Shown: piece after piece, positions 42,346 to 50,898 of the stretch
Layout of the letters: each line of letters begins with the position of its first letter
Position numbering within the stretch: position 1 is the first letter of the stretch
Assembly (NCBI RefSeq): GCF_038592905.1
Contig: NZ_CP151943.1
Span: 3,608,501 to 3,672,500, forward strand
From: Neobacillus sp. FSL H8-0543
Lineage (GTDB): Bacteria > Bacillota > Bacilli > Bacillales > Cytobacillaceae
DNA: 64,000 nucleotides
Reading direction: 5' to 3'
The notes under the pieces: model-generated
What the model saw: the letters and a program-made list of their open reading frames with translations, nothing else
What the model was told of the DNA's origin: nothing
Database searches by the model: none
Made by a program: the position numbers and the translations under genes

Positions 42346-42600
42346 ATGAATTTCATTTGGGCATTAATTATCGGTGGAGTTATTGGCTGGTTAGCAGGTC
42401 TTATTGTTGGAAGAGATATACCAGGAGGTATTATTGGTAATATTATTGCTGGTTTTGTAGGAGCGTGGCTAGGTACCTTAATTTTAGGAGATTGGGGTCC
42501 AATTGTTGCTGATTTTGCAATTATCCCAGCAATTATCGGATCGGTGGTATTAGTCTTCCTGTTATCATTAGTAATGAGATCTTTTAGAAGAGCCAAATAA
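42346..42600 (+). CDS. GlsB/YeaQ/YmgE-family stress membrane protein
   Basis: An 84-residue membrane protein with three Gly-rich helices: ALIIGGVIGWLAGLIVGRDIPGGIIGNIIAGFVGAWLG is the typical pattern. It ends with basic residues (RSFRRAK). Homologues (GlsB of Enterococcus, YeaQ/YmgE of E. coli) are induced by general stress; the mechanism is unknown. AAAAAGGAGTGTTCTAA is the ribosome site. Confidence 0.9.
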   Translation: MNFIWALIIGGVIGWLAGLIVGRDIPGGIIGNIIAGFVGAWLGTLILGDWGPIVADFAIIPAIIGSVVLVFLLSLVMRSFRRAK

Positions 42601-42666
42601 AAATAGCCTCCCGAATGTTTTCTAAAGTGTTCCGTTATTAGATGCTAATTGGTATATAAAAAGGAA

Positions 42667-42744
42667 AACTCGCCAGTACTGAACTGCACCTCCATTGTTA
42701 GTTTTGTCTAACAATTTTGGTGGAGTTCATATCTGGCGAGTTTC
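42667..42744. repeat. 78-bp near-perfect hairpin, probably fused IS3-type ends
   Basis: The 36-base arms AAACTCGCCAG...GAACT-CACC...ATTGTTAG and their complement match at about 29 positions across a TTTTGT loop. The inner part (GAACTCCACCAAAATTGTTAG) resembles the terminal repeat of IS3-family elements, such as that at 6213-6232, placed back to back. The outer ACTCGCCAG/CTGGCGAGT arms plus TTTC may be the original terminator of the GlsB-like gene. Confidence 0.55.
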
Positions 42745-42907
42745 TTTATTAAGAATACAATTAATATAAAACCACAGTACTTGTGAAACGGTTCACCCGA
42801 AATGCATCAAAATGAGGGTCTCTTGGATTATTTGTATGTCAAAAGAATGCTAATATTAATGCTCCCTATTTGTAAACAATACATAAACCGTCCACTTTCA
42901 TTTAATT

Positions 42908-43150
42908 AGAAGTCCTATCCTTAATTAAGTAACCAGCAAAAGTAAAATAAGCGGAGAAATTCCAGTTAATTACGGAATGGAGCTCGTTTCGGGGTATATA
43001 AGGGAAGGTTTTCCGGTTATGCAAAGGAAAATCACTGTTTTTTAAATTTTTCGAGTCAATAGGCGGAATCTCTCCGTCTATTTAAGCTATTTTTAATGGT
43101 AATTGCTAATTAGGCGAAATTTTTCCTTCTATTTTATCAGATCGGATGCT
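42908..43150. repeat. hairpin-array repeat, copy B (uninterrupted)
   Basis: The intact copy of the element. Four palindromic units lie near 42946-42972, 42996-43021, 43057-43084 and 43109-43134, linked by GGAATGGAGCTCGTTTCGGG and similar. Its right end (TCAGATCGGATGCTTAACCTGATCC) runs into the last codons of the nuclease-like gene. The stretch CTCCGTCTATTTAAGCTATT is the empty site for the IS110 insertion in copy C. Confidence 0.8.
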
Positions 43151-43799
43151 TAACCTGATCCCCCAACCGATAAGAGCGGACTCTCACGGTCCCAGATGCG
43201 GGAAACAGCATCTTTTTAGTGACTAGTTGTGAAAGTACTTTCTTTACCGTCTTGTCACTTAACTTCAAATACTTTTCGACTTCTATAGGGAATATGGCTA
43301 CTCCTTTTCGAATCGCTAGCCGAAGAACTTCCTTTTCGACTAAGGACAGAGTGGTCTGGTCCAGTTCATCCCCCAGCCATCGTCCAATGACTTGCTGAAC
43401 AATTTGTTGGCATCGTCGAGGCTTCTCATTAACTTGGTCATAAGAAAAACGGATTACGGTCCAACCGTCAATCACCAACTGGTTTTGACGTTCCAGACTG
43501 TCAGAAAATTGCCATCTGCTGATATCCTTTAAGTGAGGGCCGTAGCCGTCAATCTCAAGGCAAATCCGGATGGCGGGACGAATATAAGCAAAATCCAAAT
43601 ACCTCTTACCATCCTTAAAATCATTGACTTCATATTCTGGATGCAGATACTGAAAATGGTGAAATAATGGCCACCACACTTGCTTCAAAAACAATATTTC
43701 AGCATGTTTGTGACCTTCTTGTAAGCGACGCAACCGTTCACCAGTTCTAGCCTGCAAGTGAGCATTAATAAAAGGCTGGTATTCTTCTTCAAATCCCAT
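43137..43799 (-). CDS. DUF559-like endonuclease-domain protein with C-terminal winged helix
   Basis: A 220-residue protein. The first 40 residues are helical. Residues 60-130 form a restriction-endonuclease-like fold of the DUF559/Vsr type: KRYLDFAYIRPAIRICLEIDGYG supplies the D-(x)n-E-x-D core, and RQNQLVIDGWTVIRFSYDQV is the characteristic last strand. Residues 150-210 look like a winged helix (KEVLRLAIRKGVAIFPIEVEKYLKLSDKTVKKVLSQLV). No methylase or partner gene is adjacent. Its 3' end overlaps the hairpin-array repeat, and a second copy of that repeat (31011) carries only the tail of this gene. A role in moving or acting on the repeat is conceivable but unproven. Confidence 0.72.
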   Translation of the reverse strand: MGFEEEYQPFINAHLQARTGERLRRLQEGHKHAEILFLKQVWWPLFHHFQYLHPEYEVNDFKDGKRYLDFAYIRPAIRICLEIDGYGPHLKDISRWQFSDSLERQNQLVIDGWTVIRFSYDQVNEKPRRCQQIVQQVIGRWLGDELDQTTLSLVEKEVLRLAIRKGVAIFPIEVEKYLKLSDKTVKKVLSQLVTKKMLFPASGTVRVRSYRLGDQVKHPI

Positions 43800-44206
43800 A
43801 TCATCTCTCCTCCATTTCTCCTCATATTTTCCCTATATCAAATATTGTTTTGGTGTAATAATAAACACATACAAAAGATTATCTTCAAATGCAAACTTCC
43901 ACAACAAGGGTATTTAATAGCATATATTTCGATGAAACAGATAAATGGTTTCCATTATTAATTCATTTGAACTTCAGACTGATTCTTAATTAATGAGTAA
44001 TAATGCGAGTGAAAGAATTGTTTAATGTGGCCTCAATTGTAGAATGAAAAGCAAATATAGACTTGCGGAGTAGCTAATACAACAAAGAATATTTAGAGAA
44101 GAATTTGAGGATAGAACTATTTTTAGTTTAAAAGAATCCTTAATTTTGTCAATCAAATTTCCTTTTATTTTTACAATATCATTCTTATCGTTTCTATTTT
44201 ATATAC
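43800..44206. other. gene-free interval
   Basis: About 400 AT-rich bases between the nuclease-like gene and repeat copy C. No supported frame, RNA or repeat was seen. Confidence 0.45.
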
Positions 44207-44381
44207 GATGTCTTGTTCTTAATCGAGTAAATAGCAAAAGTAAAATAAGCGGAGAAATTCCGGTTAATTGCGGAATGGAGCTCGTTTCGGGGTATATAAG
44301 GGAAGGTTTTCCGGTTATTCAAAGCAAAATCTCTGTTTTTCGAAACTTTGGAGTCAATAGGCGGAATCTCTCCGTCTATTT
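44207..44381. repeat. hairpin-array repeat, copy C, left part
   Basis: It matches copy B from GATGTCTTGTTCTTAAT through GGCGGAATCTCTCCGTCTATTT and then stops abruptly at 44381. The remainder resumes at 46015 after the IS110 element. This fixes the insertion point to within three bases. Confidence 0.88.
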
Positions 44382-44428
44382 CTTACGATTAGTCAAGTGT
44401 ATTTTAGTTAATTCATTTATGTTTTTTT

Positions 44429-44474
44429 ATTTAGATGTATTTGGGAGGGGTACCCCTCCCAAATACATCTAAAT
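44429..44474. other. perfect 46-bp palindrome inside the IS110 3' region
   Basis: ATTTAGATGTATTTGGGAGG followed by GG-TA-CC and the exact complement, with no loop. Followed on the plus strand by TTTT. It could block transcription entering the element or be a structured part of the transposition substrate. Confidence 0.8.
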
Positions 44475-44548
44475 TTTTCCATAACGAAAAGACCTCACGA
44501 TATTCTTTTTTTCGAAAGGTCAGTGTGCTATAGTGAATATAAACTTGG

Positions 44549-45772
44549 CTACGATTTCTGAGCTGGTAGTGCGGACTCATAATCGTAAAGTATGCCGTGT
44601 GTCAGTAACTGAAACATCACTTTCAGAAACTTATTGATACACGCCACAATCGCGACCTTATGAGGCTTTCTCTGAGGTTGCGTTTTTAATTTGTAATAAT
44701 AGTCTACTAAATGATTAGGTTTTCCTTTTGCCATAAGCATCGTACAAATCATAAAAAATAAAATCTTCCGTAGCTTCTTATTTCCTCGTTTATTAATACG
44801 ATCACGGTATTGTGTATTGCCAGATTGATAGCGCATAATATCGATGCCAACGTAAGCGTTCAGTTGTTTCGCGTTTTTAAATCGGCGAATATCACCTAGT
44901 TCGCCAATAAGTCTGCATGCTGTTGTATCACCAATCCCTGGAAAGGAGCGTAATACGGTATATTCCTTTCTTCCTTCAGACATCATAACCATCTGTTTCA
45001 CAAGCTGGTCTTTCTTTTCCATTAAATCCGCAATACGTCGGGCATAATCGCCTACTTGATTACAACGAATATCCGTTGGTTCAATGGCAGGATATGAATT
45101 TTTCGCAGCTTCTAATAACACGATGGCTTTTTTCTCTGCACGTTCTAGTGAAAGATTTTTACGTGTATTACTTTTTAAACGATTTTTAATAATTGTCTTT
45201 GACTGAGCTAATAAAAGTGCTGGATGTGGATACAATTGCACAAAATTTAAAAATAGCGCTGAACTCGGTGTAATAAGTCGTTCCAACTCTGGAAATGAAA
45301 GATGTAAAATGGCATGCATACGATTGCGTAAAAGAATAAGTTCTTCTTCAATCTCGTCATAATAACGAGTAATCGCCCGCATCTGTTCATAATATTCATT
45401 CTGCACATACGTCGTTTCACGTTCTAATTTAAAGTGGGTTTTCGCTAACTCATGGGCATCGCTAATATCGGTTTTGTTTCGACGCATTGAAGCCATTTGT
45501 AGGTTCGCTTCAAGCGGGTTCATGCGACAGTATGTATGTCCGTGATCCCGTAGAAACTTTTCAACTGATTTTGAATAGACACCCGTCGCCTCAAATACGA
45601 TTTCAGGGGCTTGTCCATCAAGAGCCGTTATTTCCTTAATACGAAGGTGTAGCTGCTCAAAATCAATGCGTGTATGATACAATTCCCCTTCAAATTCACA
45701 TTGTCTATAGCCATCATAAATGGCAATGGTACTTTTCCCTTTACTGACATCAAGAGAGATGACATGTTTCAT
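44549..45772 (-). CDS. IS110-family transposase (DEDD recombinase)
   Basis: A 407-residue transposase. The N-terminal RuvC-like DEDD domain has D8 (SLDVSKGKS), E61 (VFEATGVYS) and D102/D105 (RRNKTDISDAHELA). The C-terminal Transposase_20 domain has RSFPGIGDTTACRLIGELGD, AKQLNAYVGID and the candidate nucleophile S317 in RYQSGNTQ. IS110 enzymes recombine the circular element with a target, guided by a structured RNA from the element's noncoding end. All catalytic residues are present, so the protein may be active. AAAAGGAGAATATTT is the ribosome site. Confidence 0.96.
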   Translation of the reverse strand: MKHVISLDVSKGKSTIAIYDGYRQCEFEGELYHTRIDFEQLHLRIKEITALDGQAPEIVFEATGVYSKSVEKFLRDHGHTYCRMNPLEANLQMASMRRNKTDISDAHELAKTHFKLERETTYVQNEYYEQMRAITRYYDEIEEELILLRNRMHAILHLSFPELERLITPSSALFLNFVQLYPHPALLLAQSKTIIKNRLKSNTRKNLSLERAEKKAIVLLEAAKNSYPAIEPTDIRCNQVGDYARRIADLMEKKDQLVKQMVMMSEGRKEYTVLRSFPGIGDTTACRLIGELGDIRRFKNAKQLNAYVGIDIMRYQSGNTQYRDRINKRGNKKLRKILFFMICTMLMAKGKPNHLVDYYYKLKTQPQRKPHKVAIVACINKFLKVMFQLLTHGILYDYESALPAQKS

Positions 45773-45829
45773 ATAAATATTCTCCTTTTATAACCAATCA
45801 TAGAAGTCTTCACAGTGCCTTATCGATTC

Positions 45830-45955
45830 CATTTTCTTATACACGATCTCTAAGACCCAACATACTAAACTGATTCAAACAAGGGTGTGAAGTTGGCCTG
45901 TTTAAATACGGACTCTTACATGGTCCTATAGACGGATCGACCTTCCTTCACTTCT
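45830..45955 (-). ncRNA. candidate bridge RNA of the IS110 element
   Basis: Read as RNA on the minus strand, a target-loop-like structure runs 45951-45887: outer stem GUGAAG/CUUCAC (45946-45951 with 45887-45892), guide word UCCGUCUAU (45936-45928), hairpin GGAC/GUCC (45926-45923 with 45913-45910), second guide word UAUUUAAA. The first word equals the target flank at 44371-44379 over 9 bases. The second shares UUAAA with the other flank. Further on, UUAGUAUGUU (45868-45859) is the exact complement of AACATACTAA at the element's own end (46016-46007), as a donor guide would be. Extent and promoter are inferred. Confidence 0.6.
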
Positions 45956-46014
45956 ACTATAAAAAAATAGTAGCACAAACCATGGCCTTGGTTTGTGCTA
46001 CTAATGTTAGTATG

Positions 46015-46105
46015 TTTAAGCTATTTTTAATGATAAATGCTTATTAGGCGAAATTTTTCCGTCTATTTTATCAGATCGGATGCTTAACCTGATCCCAACC
46101 GACAC
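46015..46105. repeat. hairpin-array repeat, copy C, right part
   Basis: It continues copy C after the IS110 element: TTTAAGCTATTTTTAATG, then TTAGGCGAAATTTTTCCGTC and CAGATCGGATGCTTAACCTG. A two-base loss near ATCCCAACCG relative to copy B shifts the tail that overlaps the nuclease gene in copy B. No nuclease gene follows here. Confidence 0.85.
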
Positions 46106-46123
46106 AATTTCGGATGTCCTCTA

Positions 46124-46157
46124 AACAAAAAAAGGACCGGGCTGGTTTTCGCCCGGT
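46124..46157 (-). terminator. terminator of the pseudouridine synthase gene
   Basis: CCGGGC and GCCCGG arms around GAAAACCA, then TCCTTTTTTT in the minus-strand reading. Confidence 0.85.
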
Positions 46158-46166
46158 GATTCTATA

Positions 46167-47081
46167 TCAAATAGAATAAACATCGATCCCAGTAAATATT
46201 GCAGGAGTATCAATTAATGGTGCGTAGCAAATGATTTTTTCTTCTGTAAAAGGGTGAATGAATTCCAACTTTGCGGCATGAAGGGCTTGTCTGTTGCAGA
46301 GGGGTTTCCCGCCATATAGTACATCACCTATTAAGGAATGCCCTAAGTAGCTTAAATGAACACGAATTTGATGGGTTTTCCCTGTTTCTAACCAACAAGC
46401 TACATAAGAAGTATTTTTTTCTTCCTTTAATACTTGATAATGTGTAATTGCATCCTGACCGGAACGAGAAACTCGCCTTTTTGTTGGATGATGCCGATCA
46501 CGCCCAATCGGTTCATTAATTGTTCCTCTTTTTATTTTTAACAGACCATGAACCTTGGCAATATAGGTCCTTTTAATTTCACGTTTCTCCAGCATTCTGT
46601 CTAGGATTGCTCCCGCTAGCTGATGTTTGGCGAAAAGGATAGCCCCAGTGGTATCCCTGTCTAATCGATGGACATGGCGAATATTGCCTGTTTCTCCCTT
46701 TGACTGCAGGTAGAAGAGAACTGAATTTAATAATGTGTTGTTGTCCGTTTTGTCATTTGGATGTGTATTCATGAAAGGCGGTTTATTTATGACAATTAAA
46801 TGGTCATCCTCATAAAGGACCTCAATTTCGTGAAAGTTGGCTATAATATCCGTTTCTTCTTCTTCGAATAGTTTTATTAGCAGCTTATCCTTAATAACCA
46901 AAGGCAAATTCCAATTGGCTCGATTGCCATTGATTAAAACTTTATCTTCCATTCGAAAAGAATGGGTTAGTTTTCGCGGTGACTCCCAGTGCTTCCGAAA
47001 GATTTCCTCAATCGTTTTGCCTTCCCAATTTTTAGGGATGATGATTTCCATCCAATTACCCTTTCTCGTTGTTGTTAGCAT
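46167..47081 (-). CDS. RluA-family pseudouridine synthase (YhcT-like)
   Basis: A 304-residue RNA-modifying enzyme that converts uridine to pseudouridine in rRNA or tRNA. The catalytic Asp is in HVHRLDRDTTGAILFAKH. VINKPPFMNTHPND and ACWLETGKTHQIRVHLSYLGHSLIGDVLYGG are further family motifs, and an N-terminal S4-like region precedes them. The frame opens at 47096, but that ATG only encodes the AAAGGAG ribosome site; the next ATG at 47081 is the true start. It is divergent from yhcU, as yhcT/yhcU are neighbours in B. subtilis. Confidence 0.92.
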   Translation of the reverse strand: MLTTTRKGNWMEIIIPKNWEGKTIEEIFRKHWESPRKLTHSFRMEDKVLINGNRANWNLPLVIKDKLLIKLFEEEETDIIANFHEIEVLYEDDHLIVINKPPFMNTHPNDKTDNNTLLNSVLFYLQSKGETGNIRHVHRLDRDTTGAILFAKHQLAGAILDRMLEKREIKRTYIAKVHGLLKIKRGTINEPIGRDRHHPTKRRVSRSGQDAITHYQVLKEEKNTSYVACWLETGKTHQIRVHLSYLGHSLIGDVLYGGKPLCNRQALHAAKLEFIHPFTEEKIICYAPLIDTPAIFTGIDVYSI

Positions 47082-47220
47082 TGTCGCTCCTTTCATTGTA
47101 GTTATTTAGTGAATCGAAAAATAGCGTGGTTATTATTACCACCGAATAATCACCCTCATTTATGCTATTCTTATGATATATATTACGGTAGATAAATGCT
47201 ATCACAAAGGTGGGTTACAG

Positions 47221-47607
47221 TTGAAAATTGTTTTTGCCTCGACCCCAAGTCAGGAAGAAGAAATTTGTGTACTTGTGAGGTATATTTATTCAAAGGTCTT
47301 TCCCCTCTATTTTATCGATGAGGAAATAAATGAATTCGAACAGTTAAAAGTATTGCATTTTACAGAAGATTTCAATACGTTAAAGGATGCCTTTCAAGTA
47401 ATGGCAAGCCTGCAAACATTGATTTCAATTCTAGAGTCTCCGACACTATATGACCATTATGCAGCACTTTTCAATAAAAATGTAACGCTTCTAGAAGAAT
47501 TTGGTCTATCCTTTCCTTTTGAATTTCAACAGTTTATTGAGGCAAAGCATTTGAAATGCAGCATGCTCAGTATTTATACGAAGGCTGATAATGAACTTCT
47601 AGTGTAA
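47221..47607 (+). CDS. yhcU: YhcU-family protein
   Basis: A 128-residue protein matching the YhcU family (DUF5365) in length and position. Typical parts are MKIVFASTPSQEEEICVLV, LYFIDEEINEFEQLKVLHF and FQVMASLQTLISILE. It is soluble and helical, and its function is unknown. The TTG at 47221 follows AAAGGTGGG by 6 bases. An ATG at 47173 opens the frame but has no ribosome site. Synteny with yhcT and pgcA supports the call. Confidence 0.85.
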   Translation: MKIVFASTPSQEEEICVLVRYIYSKVFPLYFIDEEINEFEQLKVLHFTEDFNTLKDAFQVMASLQTLISILESPTLYDHYAALFNKNVTLLEEFGLSFPFEFQQFIEAKHLKCSMLSIYTKADNELLV

Positions 47608-47612
47608 GATGA

Positions 47613-47645
47613 AAAAATGTCTGTAAATTTACAGGCATTTTTTGT
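47613..47645 (+). terminator. Rho-independent terminator
   Basis: AAAATG-CTGTAA and TTACAG-CATTTT arms, then TTG, after yhcU. Confidence 0.75.
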
Positions 47646-47800
47646 TGTGAAAAATCCGAAAGTAATGAGCATTATTTGCTATAATCCTTTTATACCAACA
47701 AAATGAAAATATACATTAGAATAGTTATGGATTTTTGGAGGAGTAACAAACCTTCGGATAGAAACAATAGTATATAGTTATGGATAGAGGAGGAGATTTT

Positions 47801-49543
47801 ATGGACTGGAAGACAAATGCAAAGCGATGGATGGAATTTTCTAGTTTGAATGATGAGCTAAGTAAGCAATTAGAAGAAATTAAATCCGAGGAAAAACTTC
47901 TTGAAGAAGCATTTTATAAGAATTTAGAGTTTGGCACTGGCGGGATGCGAGGGGAAATTGGTGTTGGAACGAATCGTATGAACATCTACACTGTCCGGAA
48001 AGCTTCTGCTGGTTTAGCCGCTTACATAGAGGAACAAGGTAATGAAGCAAAACAACGTGGTGTTGTTATTGCTTATGATTCAAGGCATAAATCTCCTGAG
48101 TTTTGTATGGAAGCTGCCAGAACACTTGCAACAAAAGGTATTAGAACATACATTTTTAATGAATTGAGACCAACACCAGTACTATCCTTTGCTCTAAGGT
48201 ATTTAAATGCATTCTCGGGCATCGTGATTACTGCTAGTCATAATCCGCCAGAGTACAATGGTTATAAGGTTTATGGCCCTGATGGCGGTCAGCTTATACC
48301 CGAGAGTGCAGACATTGTAATTTCAAAGGTTAATGAAATTGAGAATGAATTGCTGGTTGAAGCTGACAGTGAAGAGAACCTTAGAGAAGCTGGTTTAATC
48401 CAGACGATTGGAGAAGAAATTGACCAAGCCTATATTGAAAAATTGAAGTCAATTTCTGAGAATCCTTCTATTGCCGATGAAACTGACTTAAAAATAGTAT
48501 TTACACCGCTGCATGGAACGGCGAATAAGCCTGTAAGGCAGGCTTTAGCAGCCTTAGGCTATAGAAATGTTACAACTGTTAAAGAACAAGAGCTTCCAGA
48601 CCCAGAGTTTTCTACAGTAAAGAGTCCAAATCCTGAGGAACATGCAGCCTTCGAACTTGCCATTAGAGACGGAAAAGCAGTTGGTGCCGATTTATTAATT
48701 GCAACCGACCCTGATGCAGACCGTTTGGGTATCGCTGTTCTTGATAATCAGGGCGAGTATGTGGTCCTCACGGGAAACCAAACGGGAGCATTATTGTTAG
48801 ATTACATACTTTCACAAAAGAAACTCAAGGGAACTCTTCCTCAAAACGGTGTTGTCCTTAAAACAATTGTTACTTCAGAAATAGGCAGAAAAATTGCGGA
48901 TGCCTACCAATTAGAATCCATTGATGTATTAACGGGCTTTAAGTTTATTGGTGAAAAAATTAACCATTATGAAACAACAGGTGAACATACCTTTTTATTT
49001 GGCTATGAAGAAAGTTATGGCTATTTAATCGGAGATTTTGTCCGTGATAAGGATGCCGTTCAAGCTGCACTTTTAGCAACAGAAGTTTGTGCTTATTACA
49101 AAAAACAAGGAATGTCTCTCTATGAAGGATTAATGCAGGTTTTCAAAAAATATGGCTTCTATCAGGAAGGTCTTCGCTCTCTAACATTAAAAGGCAAGGA
49201 TGGAGCAGAGATGATTCAGCGCATTTTAGCTTCTTTCCGTCAAGAACCAATAACAACCCTTGGAGCCTTAACCATTTCGACTTCTGAGGATTACTTAACA
49301 AGTATTAGTGTAACAGCAATGGGAGAAGAAAAAATCGACTTACCAAAATCGAATGTATTAAAATATACATTTACAGATGGATCCTGGGTTTGTTTAAGAC
49401 CGTCAGGTACGGAACCGAAGGTTAAATTTTATTTTGGAGTCAATAGCGATAGTCTTGATGAAAGTAAGCGAAAATTACAGGAAATTGAGAAAGATTTCAT
49501 GGATCTTGTTAATGATAAAATTAAAAAAGTATCTGAAATGTAA
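47801..49543 (+). CDS. pgcA: alpha-phosphoglucomutase
   Basis: A 580-residue enzyme of the alpha-D-phosphohexomutase superfamily that interconverts glucose 6-phosphate and glucose 1-phosphate, feeding UDP-glucose for teichoic acid and glycolipid. The phosphoserine loop is [15 protein letters not shown], the Mg2+ loop [13 protein letters not shown], the sugar loop [12 protein letters not shown] and the phosphate loop [10 protein letters not shown]. The length equals B. subtilis PgcA (581). The AGAGGAGGAGATTTT site selects the ATG at 47801 rather than 47780. Located near yhcU, as in B. subtilis. Confidence 0.96.
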   Translation: MDWKTNAKRWMEFSSLNDELSKQLEEIKSEEKLLEEAFYKNLEFGTGGMRGEIGVGTNRMNIYTVRKASAGLAAYIEEQGNEAKQRGVVIAYDSRHKSPEFCMEAARTLATKGIRTYIFNELRPTPVLSFALRYLNAFSGIVITASHNPPEYNGYKVYGPDGGQLIPESADIVISKVNEIENELLVEADSEENLREAGLIQTIGEEIDQAYIEKLKSISENPSIADETDLKIVFTPLHGTANKPVRQALAALGYRNVTTVKEQELPDPEFSTVKSPNPEEHAAFELAIRDGKAVGADLLIATDPDADRLGIAVLDNQGEYVVLTGNQTGALLLDYILSQKKLKGTLPQNGVVLKTIVTSEIGRKIADAYQLESIDVLTGFKFIGEKINHYETTGEHTFLFGYEESYGYLIGDFVRDKDAVQAALLATEVCAYYKKQGMSLYEGLMQVFKKYGFYQEGLRSLTLKGKDGAEMIQRILASFRQEPITTLGALTISTSEDYLTSISVTAMGEEKIDLPKSNVLKYTFTDGSWVCLRPSGTEPKVKFYFGVNSDSLDESKRKLQEIEKDFMDLVNDKIKKVSEM

Positions 49544-49587
49544 GTATTTTCTCCAGCATAGTAAGTCATCAAGAAAGGGTGTTAAAT

Positions 49588-50310
49588 ATGCTAAAAGGAC
49601 AAATTGCAATTATAACAGGTGCATCTAGAGGAATAGGAAAAGAGATAGCAGTAAAGCTTGCTGAACAGGGAATGAAAATATCTATTGTTGGCAGTTCAGC
49701 ACAAATCTCCGAAACGGCTGAAGAACTAAAGCAAATAGGTTTTCAGAACGTTCTTCCGATACAAGCTGATGTATCAAAAGAGGAAGACATGCAACAAGTG
49801 GTCAAGAAAACTATAGAGGAATTTGGGCAGGTGGATCTTCTCATTAATAATGCTGGTGTTGGATTTTTTAAACTAACAGAAGAAGTAACGGTTGAGGAGT
49901 GGAAAAAGGTATTTGAAGTAAACGTTCAAGGAGTATTTCTAGCAACAAAAGCTGTCCTTCCGCATATGAAGGAAAGAAAGTCAGGAACGATTATTACCAT
50001 TTCCTCCGATGTTGGCAAATACACGATACCTAATGGAGCGGCATATACTTCCACTAAATACGCTGTGCAAGGCTTCTCAGGATCTGTAGCGCAGGAAGTT
50101 CGTGAATACGGTATTCGCGTAGGAACGATCAACCCTGGAATGGTTGATACGTATTTTGCAGACTCCACTCAAGGTTTACCTGAAAAACATGACTGGCTAA
50201 AGGTAAGTGATATTGCCAATGCGGTTGTGTATATGGCTTCAGCGCCTAAGTACATGCTTATTGATGAAATTGTCCTTCATCCGCTTGTACAACAATATCC
50301 GATTGCCTAA
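49588..50310 (+). CDS. short-chain dehydrogenase/reductase (FabG-like)
   Basis: A 240-residue SDR with the cofactor motif ITGASRGIGKEIA, NNAGVG, the catalytic Ser in ITISSDVGKYT and Tyr-x-x-x-Lys in YTSTKYAVQ. NPGMVDTYF fits the classical C-terminal loop. It resembles 3-ketoacyl reductase-like SDRs (YvrD/YueD type), but the substrate is not inferable. AAAGGGTGTTAAAT selects the ATG at 49588. It follows pgcA by 44 bases and ends at a strong terminator. Confidence 0.9.
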   Translation: MLKGQIAIITGASRGIGKEIAVKLAEQGMKISIVGSSAQISETAEELKQIGFQNVLPIQADVSKEEDMQQVVKKTIEEFGQVDLLINNAGVGFFKLTEEVTVEEWKKVFEVNVQGVFLATKAVLPHMKERKSGTIITISSDVGKYTIPNGAAYTSTKYAVQGFSGSVAQEVREYGIRVGTINPGMVDTYFADSTQGLPEKHDWLKVSDIANAVVYMASAPKYMLIDEIVLHPLVQQYPIA

Positions 50311-50347
50311 AAAAACACTCGAAGGGGGTCCTTCGAGTGTTTTTTTG
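50309..50347 (+). terminator. Rho-independent terminator
   Basis: AACACTCGAAGG and CCTTCGAGTGTT arms around GGGT, then TTTTTT. Confidence 0.9.
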
Positions 50348-50410
50348 GTGGAATTCCTTGGTCCGGTTGGTAAAACTATTCTCAACAAAAAAATGTATCC
50401 ACTTGTAATT

Positions 50411-50662
50411 TTAAGGAAGACTATACATCGTTAACTCATTATCAGGGTCAAGTGTTTCATTCGCATGGTCGATGTACCTAAGCAGCGAATATAAATTTTT
50501 TTGAATGACGGAGTAATCATGTTCAAAATTGTAGGCATGCAGGAATTGCTCTATCCTTTTTGATAAAAATTGATCCTTCGTTCGCACCATTAATATTAAT
50601 AAATTGTCCCACTCGGATCGATGTGTATAATACAACGCTCGATCATAATCCATTTTTTTCAT
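50411..50662 (-). CDS. yhdB: YhdB-family protein
   Basis: An 83-residue protein matching the YhdB family in size and in the N-terminal block DYDRALYYTHRSEWDNLLILM and IEQFLHAYNFEHDYSVIQ. It is soluble and helical, of unknown role. AGGAGGAGAG lies 9 bases before the ATG. In B. subtilis yhdB is next to yhdC, as here, which supports the assignment. Confidence 0.82.
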   Translation of the reverse strand: MKKMDYDRALYYTHRSEWDNLLILMVRTKDQFLSKRIEQFLHAYNFEHDYSVIQKNLYSLLRYIDHANETLDPDNELTMYSLP

Positions 50663-50898
50663 TTATTTTATCTCTCCTCCTTATTAGGAGTTGAAGTTAT
50701 TTTATGATGTTTTGCAGATATCTTCCGCAGAAAATGTTGGTCACTCATATAGGGCGCCATTTTCAACTTTTTCCTGTATAAAATATTGTTTTCTCAGTTT
50801 CTGAAAGGTGGACAATATGGACTGTATATTTAACTAAATTAACATAACTAAAAGATGTTAGGGAAAACTAAATTCAACTAATAAATGGGGGTAATCAA

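Larger units (their letters stand above)
44382..46017 (-). mobile_element. IS110-family insertion sequence (about 1.64 kb)
   Basis: The boundaries come from comparison with repeat copy B, which reads straight through CTCCGTCTATTTAAGCTATT. Here CTCCGTCTATTT (to 44381) and (TTT)AAGCTATTTTTAATG (from 46015) are separated by 1,636 bases. The three T residues are ambiguous, and no longer target duplication is seen, as usual for IS110. It contains one transposase gene on the minus strand, a 245-base 5' noncoding region and a 167-base 3' noncoding region. The ends are GTTTGTGC...TTAGTATGTTT on the right and CTTACGATTAG on the left. Confidence 0.93.

Noticed and set aside
42342..42596. 84-codon frame exactly opposite the GlsB-like gene
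   Set aside because: Mirror frame of a Gly-rich gene; no ribosome site on that strand.
44146..44472. 108-codon open frame across repeat copy C and the IS110 left end
   Set aside because: It crosses an insertion boundary, so it cannot be an ancestral gene; no ribosome site.
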